64,000 bases of DNA from Candidatus Obscuribacterales bacterium. GTDB lineage: Bacteria > Cyanobacteriota > Vampirovibrionia > Obscuribacterales > Obscuribacteraceae. The notes under the pieces were generated by a model. That model did not search any database. It was given only the letters and a program-made list of their open reading frames with translations, and was not told where the DNA came from. Position numbers and translations under genes: made by a program. Location of the stretch: positions 1-64,000 of the forward strand of contig JAGVKG010000038.1 in the NCBI GenBank assembly GCA_020050685.1, in the 5' to 3' direction. Positions 25,925 through 34,028 of the stretch are shown piece after piece; position 1 is the stretch's first letter, and the number at the start of each line of letters is the position of its first letter.

Positions 25925-26683
25925 TCAAACTTTGGCAGAGACCGTGCGGGCAAACTCAATAAAGGTTTCAAAGAGGGCCTTGTTGCCTTGATAGTCGCGC
26001 TCCGGATGCCATTGCACACCAATGGTGAATGGACGATCTTGATGCTCGATAGCCTCAATAATTCCATCTTCAGCATAAGCAGTCGGCTTAAGCCCGTCTC
26101 CTAAAGTTTTCACCGCTTGATGGTGCGAAGTGGGCACATCGAGACTATCCGTTTTGTAGATCTTGGCTAATTCCGATTCTGCCTCAAGTTTGACTATGTG
26201 CTTGGTGCGTTGCGGAGACGAATCTAATGGTGCTGCTTGCCCAAGAGCTTGAGGCGGTGCTTTCGGCCTTGTATGCGTAACCTGCGAGTCAGGCAGCGCC
26301 GAGGGAATGTCTTGAATCAGTGTGCCACCGCGGGCAATATTCAGAAGTTGGCAGCCGCCGCAAATTCCCAAAATCGGCAAGCGCGTTTGAATGAAAGCAT
26401 GGCGGATTAAACTCAAATCAAAAACCTCTCGGCGCGGATCTATCAATTGCGCCAATGGTGATTGAGGATCGCCATAACAACCAGCGGAATAATCATCCCC
26501 ACCAATAAAGCAAAGTCCATCAACTCTTTGCAGGAGATATATGATGTCGCTATCCGGTATTGGTGGCAAAAGAATGGGAATGCCACCAGCGTGCTCGATG
26601 GCATCAAGGTAATTTGTTCTGATAGTCGCCTTGGAAGGCGGGCCGGCATGCAAATCCAAATTTAAACCGATGATGGGTTTCAT
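25925..26683 (-). CDS. Gamma-glutamyl-GABA hydrolase-like class I glutamine amidotransferase (peptidase C26)
   Basis: The 252-residue protein has the class I amidotransferase nucleophile elbow GICGGCQLLNIARGG, with the catalytic Cys at the second C, then a conserved HHQAVKTLGDGL, and the His/Glu of VQWHPERD near the C-terminus. This matches PuuD-like gamma-glutamyl-gamma-aminobutyrate hydrolases. PuuD acts in putrescine catabolism, but no other Puu gene is nearby, so another gamma-glutamyl amide may be the substrate. The ATG at 26683 is preferred over a TTG five codons upstream because family members begin with MKPIIGL. It is divergent from pyrE, with 97 bases between the starts. Confidence 0.88.
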   Translation of the reverse strand: MKPIIGLNLDLHAGPPSKATIRTNYLDAIEHAGGIPILLPPIPDSDIIYLLQRVDGLCFIGGDDYSAGCYGDPQSPLAQLIDPRREVFDLSLIRHAFIQTRLPILGICGGCQLLNIARGGTLIQDIPSALPDSQVTHTRPKAPPQALGQAAPLDSSPQRTKHIVKLEAESELAKIYKTDSLDVPTSHHQAVKTLGDGLKPTAYAEDGIIEAIEHQDRPFTIGVQWHPERDYQGNKALFETFIEFARTVSAKV

Positions 26684-26780
26684 ATCACAAGCATACAATA
26701 ATTTTTCTTTTCACCAATTCATGGTTAAGCACAATGTTATATTGAAGGGGCAAAAGATTCTCGGAGATGCAAGAAGCTAA

Positions 26781-27419
26781 ATGAAAACTATTACATTACC
26801 TGATACCAAAAAAATAGAAACATTGTTGTCCGAGGTTGGCGCAATGCAGCAAGGGCATTTCCTTCTGTCATCTGGATTGCATAGCAACAAATATATTCAG
26901 TGCCAAAAGATTTTGCAGTACCCGCGCTATGGTGCCTTGCTTGCCGACGAATTGGTCAAGATGATTTTGTCTCATGGGCTCAAGCCACAAACTGTGGTCG
27001 GACCGGCATTGGGTGCTGTACATTGGGAATTGCTGGTGGCACAAGCCTTGGATAAAGCCTTAGCGAATAATGGCGCTGGACATGCGCCAATCAGAGCAAT
27101 TTTTGCTGAGAGACCTGATGCCACTGGTGCGTTCGAGATCCGTCGCGGCATCGAAATAAATCCAGACGAAGAAGTGTTAGTTGTAGAAGATGTCACCACC
27201 ACTGGTGGCTCGGCAAAAAAGGTCGTAGAGCTGATCGAAAAACTTGGCGCTAAGCCAATTGCGGTTGGCACAATTGTTGATCGCTCTGGCAAAGATGGAT
27301 TATTTCCGCAGCCGTTTTTCTCTTTGCTGAAAGTTGATTTGGGTACGTTCGATCCTGGACAGTGCCCAATGTGCAACGCAGGAGAACCAGTGGTAAAGCC
27401 TGGTTCAAGCAAGAAGTAA
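26781..27419 (+). CDS. pyrE: Orotate phosphoribosyltransferase
   Basis: The 212-residue protein has the PRPP-binding signature VLVVEDVTTTGGSAKK (about 129-144) and GHFLLSSGLHSNKYIQCQ near the N-terminus, the pattern of the OPRT subfamily rather than other phosphoribosyltransferases. It joins orotate to PRPP to give OMP in pyrimidine synthesis. A C-terminal Cys pair (CPMCNAG) is seen in many PyrE proteins of this type. A GGAG-like sequence precedes the ATG at about 13 bases. It is monocistronic; the next gene is convergent with an 8-base gap. Confidence 0.94.
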   Translation: MKTITLPDTKKIETLLSEVGAMQQGHFLLSSGLHSNKYIQCQKILQYPRYGALLADELVKMILSHGLKPQTVVGPALGAVHWELLVAQALDKALANNGAGHAPIRAIFAERPDATGAFEIRRGIEINPDEEVLVVEDVTTTGGSAKKVVELIEKLGAKPIAVGTIVDRSGKDGLFPQPFFSLLKVDLGTFDPGQCPMCNAGEPVVKPGSSKK

Positions 27420-27427
27420 ATCTCTGG

Positions 27428-28642
27428 TTACTTGGTTTTTGTTTTTGTACTGATCAGCGAATGCAGTGTCAACTTTGCTTCGTAATCTTTCGGACGCATT
27501 TGTGTTGTCGTGTAGTATTCAGCAATTGCACCGTTCACATCACCAGTTTGATTTAAAGCGGAAGCTAAAGCTCGGTGATAACGAGGACTTTTCGGTGATA
27601 ACTTGAGAGCCAGCCTGTAATGTGTAACGGCTGATTGATTGTCACCCTTTTTCTGATACAACCATCCCAGCGTGTAATGAGTCTCTGCTTCATTTGGTGC
27701 TTGAGCTAATGCGGCTCGTGCTTCCTTGATGCCTTCGGCCAACTTGTCCGTGCTGCCGAGCGCCCAAGCTAATCCCATATGTGCTTCCGAAGAAGTCGGT
27801 GCGATTGCGATTGCCTCTTTGAACTGAGCAATTGCCTCATCCCATTTTTCCATTTTGCCTAAGCCATAGGCAAAACGAATGTGAACCGTCGGGTCTTTGG
27901 GATTTAGATCAATTGCCGTCTGATATTCGAGAAGGGCAAGTTCAGCCAAGCGGGAAGCCTGATAGCACTGCGCCAGGATCAAATGTGGTATCACTAAATT
28001 TGGATCTAAGCGTGTTGCCCGTTTGCATTCGTACATTGCTGCGCCAAGCGAATTGAGTTGGCGCCAACATTCGCCCAAATAAGCATGCGCCAAGGCATTT
28101 TTGTGATCGTATTTGGTGGCGCGGCGGTATTCTCTTGCCGCTTCCTTGAACTTGCCTTGCAACCTTAAGCAGTCCGCCAGCATTTGATGCACTTCGGAAT
28201 TGCGTGGGCAAAGTGGCACCATGGCCAAAAATTCCTTTTGTGCCTCTTCGTAATCACACAATGCCAACAAAACTTTTCCCAGCATCCAATGGGCCTTGAG
28301 ATTGTCAGGGTCGGATTTCAAGACAGCCTCATATTCAATCAGGGCATTTGTGTAATCCTTGCGCACATAAAATCCATCGCCAAGCTTCATGTGCTTTTCC
28401 AGGACTTTTAGTTCGCTTGGAGACAAATTGGGTTGCTTGCGAAAAGCTGCTGCAGATTGATCGGATTCTTCGCTATCAGCCGAATCAGTATCGTTTTTGG
28501 CAATGTCGGATTGAGATTTGCTCTGAGCACCTTGGGCGTATGCCGGCAACTGCCCTGTGAGAGAGGTTAGCACCAGATTTGGTGCCATCATTGGTATCAA
28601 AGTCAGAAAGACGATGAAGCGGAGATGCGAGTTGAATTTCAT
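27428..28642 (-). CDS. Secreted TPR-repeat protein
   Basis: From the ATG at 28642 the product has 404 residues: a signal peptide (hydrophobic FIVFLTLIPMMAPNLVL, cleavage near AYAQ), a short acidic linker, and about nine tandem tetratricopeptide repeats from about residue 75 to 390 (for example KAHWMLGKVLLALCDYEEAQ and HYTLGWLYQKKGDNQSAVTH). The first TPR is preceded by LSPSELKVLEKHMKLGDGFY. It is similar in layout to the TPR proteins at 18681 and 41629. Probably a periplasmic or outer-membrane-associated scaffold; the partner is unknown. A TTG five codons upstream is a less likely start. Confidence 0.88.
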   Translation of the reverse strand: MKFNSHLRFIVFLTLIPMMAPNLVLTSLTGQLPAYAQGAQSKSQSDIAKNDTDSADSEESDQSAAAFRKQPNLSPSELKVLEKHMKLGDGFYVRKDYTNALIEYEAVLKSDPDNLKAHWMLGKVLLALCDYEEAQKEFLAMVPLCPRNSEVHQMLADCLRLQGKFKEAAREYRRATKYDHKNALAHAYLGECWRQLNSLGAAMYECKRATRLDPNLVIPHLILAQCYQASRLAELALLEYQTAIDLNPKDPTVHIRFAYGLGKMEKWDEAIAQFKEAIAIAPTSSEAHMGLAWALGSTDKLAEGIKEARAALAQAPNEAETHYTLGWLYQKKGDNQSAVTHYRLALKLSPKSPRYHRALASALNQTGDVNGAIAEYYTTTQMRPKDYEAKLTLHSLISTKTKTK

Positions 28643-28740
28643 TGGTGTGCAAAACAAGATACTGATGTTGATAATAATCTAACACCCATTCTGACCAATT
28701 GTCTAAACATTTAATTCGCTTGTCATCTGGGTCGCACGTT

Positions 28741-28773
28741 GTCATCCTGACGAGCGCGACGAAGGATCTCTCG
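28741..28773. repeat. GTCATCCTGA/GAAGGATC repeat element
   Basis: GTCATCCTGA, then cgagcgcgac, then GAAGGATCTCTCG, adjacent to the stop of the exonuclease gene. It matches the copies at 169-205 and 13561-13595 and lies in the 139-base gap before the TPR gene. Dispersed intergenic repeat with loosely complementary arms. Confidence 0.6.
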
Positions 28774-28781
28774 GGCAACTT

Positions 28782-29609
28782 CTACGACAGAATCTTCAAT
28801 TCGACTATTTTGTCCACACGGAAGGTGCGGTCTTCTTTGCTTCGATGACAGAAGCCATTGAGATAAAAGTTACCCCGCCAACTATGGACTGATTGCGGCG
28901 TTACTACACGCGAGGTAATCTGTATGCTCTTGTAGGTAATGTTGATTGACTTGCGCTCTTCGATGGCTTGATGAATTGGTTTCAAGCGCTCGGGCAAGTC
29001 AGCCTCTGAGATCTCATCTTGACCGTTTTCAAAGCCCAGTACATCACAATATTCGCAGAGGTCGGCAAATGTGGTGGCGTTTTCGATCAAGGAAACTAGT
29101 TTGATCAGCAGATCTTTTACGTGATAACTGTCGGCCAACGCCCGGTGATAGCCACCGGATTCCAGTCCGAGATGTTCGGTCAACGATTTCAATTGATGGT
29201 TGGGTGCGTCATCAACCAAGCGGCGTGATAAGCCAAGCGTGTCAAGAATGGGATTGGTTGGTTGCGCCATGCCCAATTTGGCAAATGCCACGGAAAGAAA
29301 ACCGCAGTCAAACGGTGCATTGTGAGCCACCAAAATTGTTTCTTGACCATCAAGCCATTGCACAAATTCGGCAATCACGCTGTCAACGAGCGGCATGCCT
29401 TTCACCATTTCGTTGGTGATGCCGTGAATTGCCGTTACTTCCGGCGGGATAGTCATTTGTGGATCTATGAGAGTTGAGAATGTGGAAATTATTGTGCCGT
29501 CAATTTTGAATTTGACGCCAGAAAGCTCAACCAGCCTTCCTACCACGGGATTGAGACCTGTTGTTTCCGTGTCGAAAGCAACAAATGTCAAATCGCTCAG
29601 TTTGCTCAT
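28782..29609 (-). CDS. DnaQ-like 3'-5' exonuclease fused to a C-terminal WYL domain
   Basis: From the ATG at 29609 (GGAGAG nine bases upstream) the product has 275 residues. The N-terminal domain has all DEDDh exonuclease motifs: FDTETTG (12-18), VAHNAPFDCGFL, and YHRALADSYHV supplying His and Asp. The C-terminal about 75 residues (SINITYKSIQITSRVVTPQS, then WRGNFYLNGFC and DRTFRVDKIVELKIL) match the WYL domain pattern, a ligand- or nucleic-acid-sensing module usually found in transcription factors and defence-linked proteins. It lies 28 bases downstream of the ThiF-like gene, so the two are probably one operon. Role may be in DNA repair or nucleic-acid surveillance. Confidence 0.82.
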   Translation of the reverse strand: MSKLSDLTFVAFDTETTGLNPVVGRLVELSGVKFKIDGTIISTFSTLIDPQMTIPPEVTAIHGITNEMVKGMPLVDSVIAEFVQWLDGQETILVAHNAPFDCGFLSVAFAKLGMAQPTNPILDTLGLSRRLVDDAPNHQLKSLTEHLGLESGGYHRALADSYHVKDLLIKLVSLIENATTFADLCEYCDVLGFENGQDEISEADLPERLKPIHQAIEERKSINITYKSIQITSRVVTPQSVHSWRGNFYLNGFCHRSKEDRTFRVDKIVELKILS

Positions 29610-29637
29610 CTCTATTGCCTCTCCGAGACTTACCCGC

Positions 29638-30423
29638 CTAGCTGTCCAAATTCGGACGCCCGCAATCGGGACAATCATGCTCTGGATCCAGTCCATGCAA
29701 ATTGTAGAACTCGGATTTGAGAATATCAAAGCAGATGAGCGTATTTTGATGTGTCAGACCTAAATGACAAATTAACTTAATTGCTTCGGCTGCTTGCAAA
29801 GAGCCGGCCAGACCGGAAGCCGGTCCAAAACTAGTTTTTGACGCAGTGCTATGAGGCAAGTCTTCCAAACCCATTTTTGCCAGCATGCAACGCAGACAGG
29901 CAGATGATCCCGGTATGCACGTAAATGCATGCACGCGCATACCAAGCAGAGCATGATGCACCAATGGTTTTCCCAGATGCATGCAAATATCCGAGGCCAA
30001 AAGTTTTTCTTGCCAGTCGGAAAGTCCGTCAATCACTAAGTTGTAACGCGCGAGTACGCTTTCAGTGGAATGCGAATCAAACTTTTGTAAGTGCGTAATG
30101 ATTTCCGTACCAGTACCAAGGGCTGAGAATTGTTGATTGGCAAAGGCTGCTTTTCTTTGACCAATGTCCTTAAGCGAAAAAAGATTGCTGCTTGCTAGAT
30201 CCGATTTGCTAATGCCACCATCGTCCAAGAGCCCAAGTTTGCCAATTCCAACTCGCACCAAATAATTTGCGCAAGTCAGTCCAGCTTCATTCAGTCCAAC
30301 AATAATTACCGATGATGCCTTCAGACGCAAGAGTGCCTCTTGTCCGAGAAGGGGCAAGGTTGGCTCAAAATTTGTTTGCGTTTCGTCTTCCAAAGTTTTG
30401 CCACCCCGAACCGTTGCCACCAT
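29638..30423 (-). CDS. ThiF/MoeB/HesA-family E1-like protein, degenerate
   Basis: The 261-residue protein aligns with E1-like adenylyltransferases: LPLLGQEALLRLKASSVIIV at the start, DDGGISKSDLASSNLFSLKD in place of the usual D.D.V..SNL.RQ block, and GPASGLAGSLQAAEAIKLI toward the end. Zinc-ligand Cys pairs are present (CLRC about 181-184 and CPDC about 252-255). However, the glycine motif GxGGxG reads GLNEAG and the ATP-contacting Arg-Gln after SNL is missing, so adenylating activity is doubtful. It is first in a presumed operon with the DnaQ-WYL gene. No ThiS/MoaD-like ubiquitin-fold partner is adjacent. Confidence 0.75.
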   Translation of the reverse strand: MVATVRGGKTLEDETQTNFEPTLPLLGQEALLRLKASSVIIVGLNEAGLTCANYLVRVGIGKLGLLDDGGISKSDLASSNLFSLKDIGQRKAAFANQQFSALGTGTEIITHLQKFDSHSTESVLARYNLVIDGLSDWQEKLLASDICMHLGKPLVHHALLGMRVHAFTCIPGSSACLRCMLAKMGLEDLPHSTASKTSFGPASGLAGSLQAAEAIKLICHLGLTHQNTLICFDILKSEFYNLHGLDPEHDCPDCGRPNLDS

Positions 30424-30446
30424 TATCGCTCAAATACCAAGAAACC

Positions 30447-30468
30447 AAAAACCCTCCGTAAGGAGGGC
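30447..30468 (-). terminator. Terminator after the first VirB2-like gene
   Basis: On the minus strand CCCTCC-TTAC-GGAGGG is followed by TTTTTGGTTTC: a 6-bp GC-rich stem with a U-tract, between the small secreted gene ending at 30547 and the ThiF-like gene. Confidence 0.75.
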
Positions 30469-30546
30469 CTTTGGCTGGCGTTGGCGGGGGGGAAATCTAG
30501 AATAGAGTCTTTCGCGCCAAGCGAATTTTTGTGTACGCCTAAGTGC

Positions 30547-30996
30547 TTAGGTGAACAAGTTAGCATCACGGCATGATGCAACGAGCCAGTTGATAGCACC
30601 AGGTGTTGCCAGACCACCGGTTACACCGGCACCGCCCCACAATACACGTTTCATAGCGTCTTGTGTTCCGGCAGCCATGCGCATAAAGCCGTTGATCATG
30701 GTAGGTCCGCCCCAGGCAATACCGAGGATTTCCATACCGTTAGCAATGATATTAAGCAGAGCTTCCAAGTTAGCCAGGTTGTTCACACGAACTGTACCGG
30801 CTGTGTTGACACCTTGGACAACAGTGGCGTCACCGCCTTGTGGTCCGATGGTACCATTTGAGGATTGCATGAGCATTGGAGCGTCACTGCCGCCACCATC
30901 ATATTGAGCGAATGCTGGTTGTACCAGCGCTAGTCCAACGAATAAAGCCCACGCCAAACTGAGTTTTGTAAACATAGAAATATATGATGTGCGCAT
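30547..30996 (-). CDS. Small secreted two-helix protein, VirB2/TrbC-pilin-like, copy 1
   Basis: A 149-residue protein with a signal peptide (ALFVGLALVQPAFA) and an Ala/Gly-rich C-terminal half with two hydrophobic helices separated by a short polar turn: ALLNIIANGMEILGIAWGG, then DAMKRVLWGGAGVTGGLATP. This is the shape of VirB2/TrbC conjugative pilins. The block TIGPQGGDATVVQGVNTAGT before the helices is almost identical in two tandem paralogues (31365-31805, 32083-32571). GGAGG lies six bases before the ATG. No other type IV secretion gene is visible here. The resemblance is by topology and composition only, so a different membrane or fibre-forming role is possible. Confidence 0.65.
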   Translation of the reverse strand: MRTSYISMFTKLSLAWALFVGLALVQPAFAQYDGGGSDAPMLMQSSNGTIGPQGGDATVVQGVNTAGTVRVNNLANLEALLNIIANGMEILGIAWGGPTMINGFMRMAAGTQDAMKRVLWGGAGVTGGLATPGAINWLVASCRDANLFT

Positions 30997-31364
30997 AAAA
31001 AACCTCCGGCGCCTACGACGTAAATTTTTAGAACGAGTAATGAGTTAGTAAGGGAGAACCGTTTGGGAAAAATCTGTCTGTTTAGTCAGTTCCCATTCGT
31101 GCAGATAGATTAACGCGGAATCACCACGAAGTCAAGCGCCGAATTGTTAGCCACAATACATTTTCTTGCTAAGTAGTCAAAAGGACGGGGAAAAGCCCGC
31201 CCTTTAATCTTTCTATCTACTTATATCTACAAATATCAGCGAGGCGAAAGGCGAATCCTCTTGGAACGTATGCCCATCAAGCGAGGCGAAAAGCAGCGAG
31301 GAGCTGGTTGTAGCCGAGCGCCTAAGACGCGGAGGAGCCGATGCTTGCATCGGCTCAGGAGCGT
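30997..31364. repeat. Intergenic region with terminator and hairpin-repeat copy B
   Basis: This 368-base gap has no gene. Positions 31180-31205 form a hairpin (one A-C mismatch) followed on the minus strand by TTTTGACT, a plausible terminator for the gene upstream. Positions 31272-31283 carry gcccatcaagcg, 31291-31309 the GAGGA-loop hairpin (four of five variable pairs intact), and 31335-31356 a perfect 10-bp inverted repeat GAGCCGATGC/GCATCGGCTC next to the stop codon at 31365. Confidence 0.6.
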
Positions 31365-31805
31365 TTACGTAAAAAGGTTGGCATCACGGGCAGAGGCAAC
31401 CAGCCAGTTGATAGCACCAGGCGTGGCTAATCCACCGGTTACACCAGCGCCGCCCCACAATACGCGCTTCATTGCGTCTTGGGTGCCGGCAGCCATGTGC
31501 ATGAAGCCGTTAATCATGGTTGGTCCGCCCCAGGCAATGCCGAGGATTTCCATACCATTTGCCACAATGTTGAGCAGGGCTTCTAAGTTGGCTAGGTTAT
31601 TAACGCGCACCGTACCGGCGGTATTAACGCCTTGAACGATGGTGGCATCAGCGCCTTGTGGGCCGATTGTGCCGTTTGTCGAGCCGTTAAGCATAGGCGA
31701 ACCATAGGTTTGCGCTTCTGCGGGACAAGCTAAACAAAGAACGACGAATAAAGCATAGGAAAGACTTAGTACGGATAAAACTTTAGAAAATGGAATGCGC
31801 ATCAT
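31365..31805 (-). CDS. Small secreted two-helix protein, VirB2/TrbC-pilin-like, copy 2
   Basis: From the ATG at 31805 (GGAGG nine bases upstream) the protein has 146 residues: a signal peptide ending near PAEAQ, the block TIGPQGADATIVQGVNTAGT, and two hydrophobic Gly-rich helices as in copy 1 (ALLNIVANGMEILGIAWGG and later GGAGVTGGLATPGAINWLVA). The mature proteins of copies 1 and 2 differ mainly just after the signal peptide. A TTG at 31826 would give seven extra residues ahead of the Shine-Dalgarno and is unlikely. Separate ribosome sites and long gaps with hairpins suggest each copy can be expressed on its own. Confidence 0.65.
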   Translation of the reverse strand: MMRIPFSKVLSVLSLSYALFVVLCLACPAEAQTYGSPMLNGSTNGTIGPQGADATIVQGVNTAGTVRVNNLANLEALLNIVANGMEILGIAWGGPTMINGFMHMAAGTQDAMKRVLWGGAGVTGGLATPGAINWLVASARDANLFT

Positions 31806-31968
31806 ATAAAAGAACCTCCGGCGCAAGACTTGACGGTCTGGCTAGTATGTTGGTGGAACGACGGCAAGCAAAATGCCGGTCAGTGCCGATATTAATTTCC
31901 CATCCAATCAAAGTCCATGGGAATAATACGAAGCCAGCAGAAGCCGCAAGGCTCATATCCCACCCCAT

Positions 31969-32064
31969 GCCCATCAAGCGAGCAAACAACCGCGAGGAGC
32001 GGTTGGCCGCGAGCGCCAAAAAGAGCGGAGGGACTGATGAGAATCATCAGTCCCGGAGCGTTTA
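31969..32064. repeat. Hairpin-repeat copy C with perfect 11-bp inverted repeat
   Basis: Positions 31969-31980 are gcccatcaagcg. The hairpin CAACCGC-GAGGA-GCGGTTG (31987-32005) has all Watson-Crick pairs. Positions 32030-32054 form a perfect 11-bp hairpin GGGACTGATGA-GAA-TCATCAGTCCC, followed by GGAGCGTTTA as in copy B. The region lies downstream of the minus-strand gene ending at 32083 and upstream of the one starting at 31805. Confidence 0.7.
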
Positions 32065-32082
32065 TAAAAAGGACTCAGTTGA

Positions 32083-32571
32083 TTATGTGAACAAGTTGGC
32101 GTCGCGAGCAGATGCAACCAACCAGTTAATGGCACCAGGTGTTGCCAAACCGCCCGTCACACCAGCAGCTCCCCAAAGAACACGTTTCATAGCATCTTGC
32201 GTACCGGCAGCCATGTGCATGAAGCCCATGATCATTGTTGGACCGCCCCAGGCAATGCCGAGGATTTCCATACCGTTAGCAATAATGTTGAGTAATGCTT
32301 CAAGGTTAGCCAAGTTATTAACGCGGACCGTACCCGCTGTGTTTACGCCTTGAACCACTGTAGCGTCTTGCCCTTGTGGTCCGATTGTACCGTTTGCAGC
32401 GCTGTTGAGCATTGGGGCAGACGAGCCTTGACCAGCTTGTGCTTGAGGTCCGGTCTTTTGACTGGAGCCGCCACCAAACGCATCTTGTGCATTGGCTGGT
32501 ATTGAGGCAAACAAGCAAGCAGCAAACGAGAAGCCTACAGCAGCCATAGTAAGTTTAGAAACAACTCTCAT
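32083..32571 (-). CDS. Small secreted two-helix protein, VirB2/TrbC-pilin-like, copy 3
   Basis: From the ATG at 32571 (GGAGG six bases upstream) the protein has 162 residues: a signal peptide ending SIPANAQ, a Gly/Gln/Ser linker longer than in the other copies, TIGPQGQDATVVQGVNTAGT, and the same two hydrophobic helices (ALLNIIANGMEILGIAWGG; AAGVTGGLATPGAINWLVAS), ending RDANLFT. The three copies are nearly identical over the last 100 residues, which indicates recent duplication or gene conversion. An upstream start at 32607 would add a second, unneeded hydrophobic stretch. Function as for copy 1 is unproven. Confidence 0.65.
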   Translation of the reverse strand: MRVVSKLTMAAVGFSFAACLFASIPANAQDAFGGGSSQKTGPQAQAGQGSSAPMLNSAANGTIGPQGQDATVVQGVNTAGTVRVNNLANLEALLNIIANGMEILGIAWGGPTMIMGFMHMAAGTQDAMKRVLWGAAGVTGGLATPGAINWLVASARDANLFT

Positions 32572-32786
32572 TAGTAACCTCCTACAAAAAATGTAGTCGT
32601 AGATCAATTCATTAGTAAGATGCGCTTCCGTCGCGGTTTGCTAAAGTGCTCCCCTTGAAATCGCAGAGCCAGCTTACTGTAAGGGACTTGGCATGTCAAT
32701 ACAAAAACTGTAAGGCCCAATACAATTATAGCGGGAAAGTCGCTGCCCATGAGGATTAAATGAGCTTGTATATTACGTTGATATTG

Positions 32787-34007
32787 TTATGAATTGAGCA
32801 ATATACGCTTAATTCTTGCTGGGCTATACATTAAAAGTTCCCAGAGTGCTGCAGCGTAACCATTCAACGTCGTCTCACCAAAACGTTTTTCCAATTGCCG
32901 CACAGCTTGCACCAAATCTAATAATGCCACTTTTGGTGCGCCGCGATTTATGGCTTGCGCCTTTGCTTCCAGCTTTAAAAGTGCGTAAGTAAGAATCAAG
33001 TGATGAAACCCAGCAATCAAACTTAACTGACCAAAGCCACCACCGAAATAAAATTTGCCGAAGAGGCGAGAAAAATAGTAGCGGAACAAAAGATCTTCAA
33101 AATCAGGATCGTCTGCCGGCCAAGGAAACTCATGCAGTTCCTCGATCTTAAAGGAACGTGCTTGCGTGGCAATTTTGCTTGATTGATAGAAGTATTGATA
33201 AATGAAGCGCGCCACGCCAAAGTCTCCCTCGCCTTTACCTAAAGGTTTGATCGGGAAGTAGAGTTTTTGCAGTGCCACCAATAGATGTCTGTCGATTTTA
33301 TTGAGCGAGATACCTTGCGAAGGTTTGTCACTTCTTTCAGTATTTTGGACATTTGTCTGATTTGGTAAAGCCGAAATCAAATAGTCCGAACCGGCTAAGA
33401 ACCTTTCTTCCAGGGGCTTTGATTTGTCCGCTAAGAGCCCCATCAATTTTGCTTCGTGAATCAGGTAATCATCCCAGTTCATCGGCTGACCGACCGCCAG
33501 TTTTAACTGGGACCAATCCGGTTTGATTCCGGGAAAGAGGAGACTGTATTGTTCGTATTTTTCGGTCAGCCAATCCCTTTGATCAACTAGCGCGCGTCCG
33601 GAGTTGTAGCAAACACCAACTGAGACAAAGCTAACTGTGGCAAATACACCGGAAGGTGTATTGATGAAGCTATATGGAAACAATTGGCACATTGCTGGTT
33701 TGAATTGGGCATCAAAAGACGAATGGATGAAGCAAAGATTGTCGACCAAAAATGGACAATGACCATCTTCACCAGGTTTGATTGCATGAGTGTATTTTGT
33801 GTGGAGCTTTTCGTAATCTTTCAGGGGGCGAAACAAATTCTTGCCGGCAAATTTTGGCAAGCGTGCGCCCCAATCAACTTTCGAAATGCGAGCATAGTCA
33901 TCTCCAGTCATCGGCACTGCCCAGCCGCCGCAGCATTTGCCGCAGCCAGTGCAGTCATAGTTGATGCCTGGTGGAATGTGTAAATTGATTTCTATTTTTG
34001 TTTGCAT
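32787..34007 (-). CDS. YkgJ-family cysteine-cluster protein
   Basis: The 406-residue protein begins with INYDCTGCGKCCGG, four cysteines at about 19, 22, 25 and 26. Further Cys residues follow in GHCPFLVDNLCFIH and AMCQLFPYSF, together matching the YkgJ (CxxCxxCC) family of putative metal or Fe-S cluster binders. The remaining 250 residues are helical with no recognised domain and are longer than in the short YkgJ proteins. Function in the family is unknown. It lies 21 bases downstream of anmK on the same strand, so the two are likely co-transcribed. Confidence 0.8.
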   Translation of the reverse strand: MQTKIEINLHIPPGINYDCTGCGKCCGGWAVPMTGDDYARISKVDWGARLPKFAGKNLFRPLKDYEKLHTKYTHAIKPGEDGHCPFLVDNLCFIHSSFDAQFKPAMCQLFPYSFINTPSGVFATVSFVSVGVCYNSGRALVDQRDWLTEKYEQYSLLFPGIKPDWSQLKLAVGQPMNWDDYLIHEAKLMGLLADKSKPLEERFLAGSDYLISALPNQTNVQNTERSDKPSQGISLNKIDRHLLVALQKLYFPIKPLGKGEGDFGVARFIYQYFYQSSKIATQARSFKIEELHEFPWPADDPDFEDLLFRYYFSRLFGKFYFGGGFGQLSLIAGFHHLILTYALLKLEAKAQAINRGAPKVALLDLVQAVRQLEKRFGETTLNGYAAALWELLMYSPARIKRILLNS

Positions 34008-34028
34008 TACTTAAGTATAGTACGGTGC

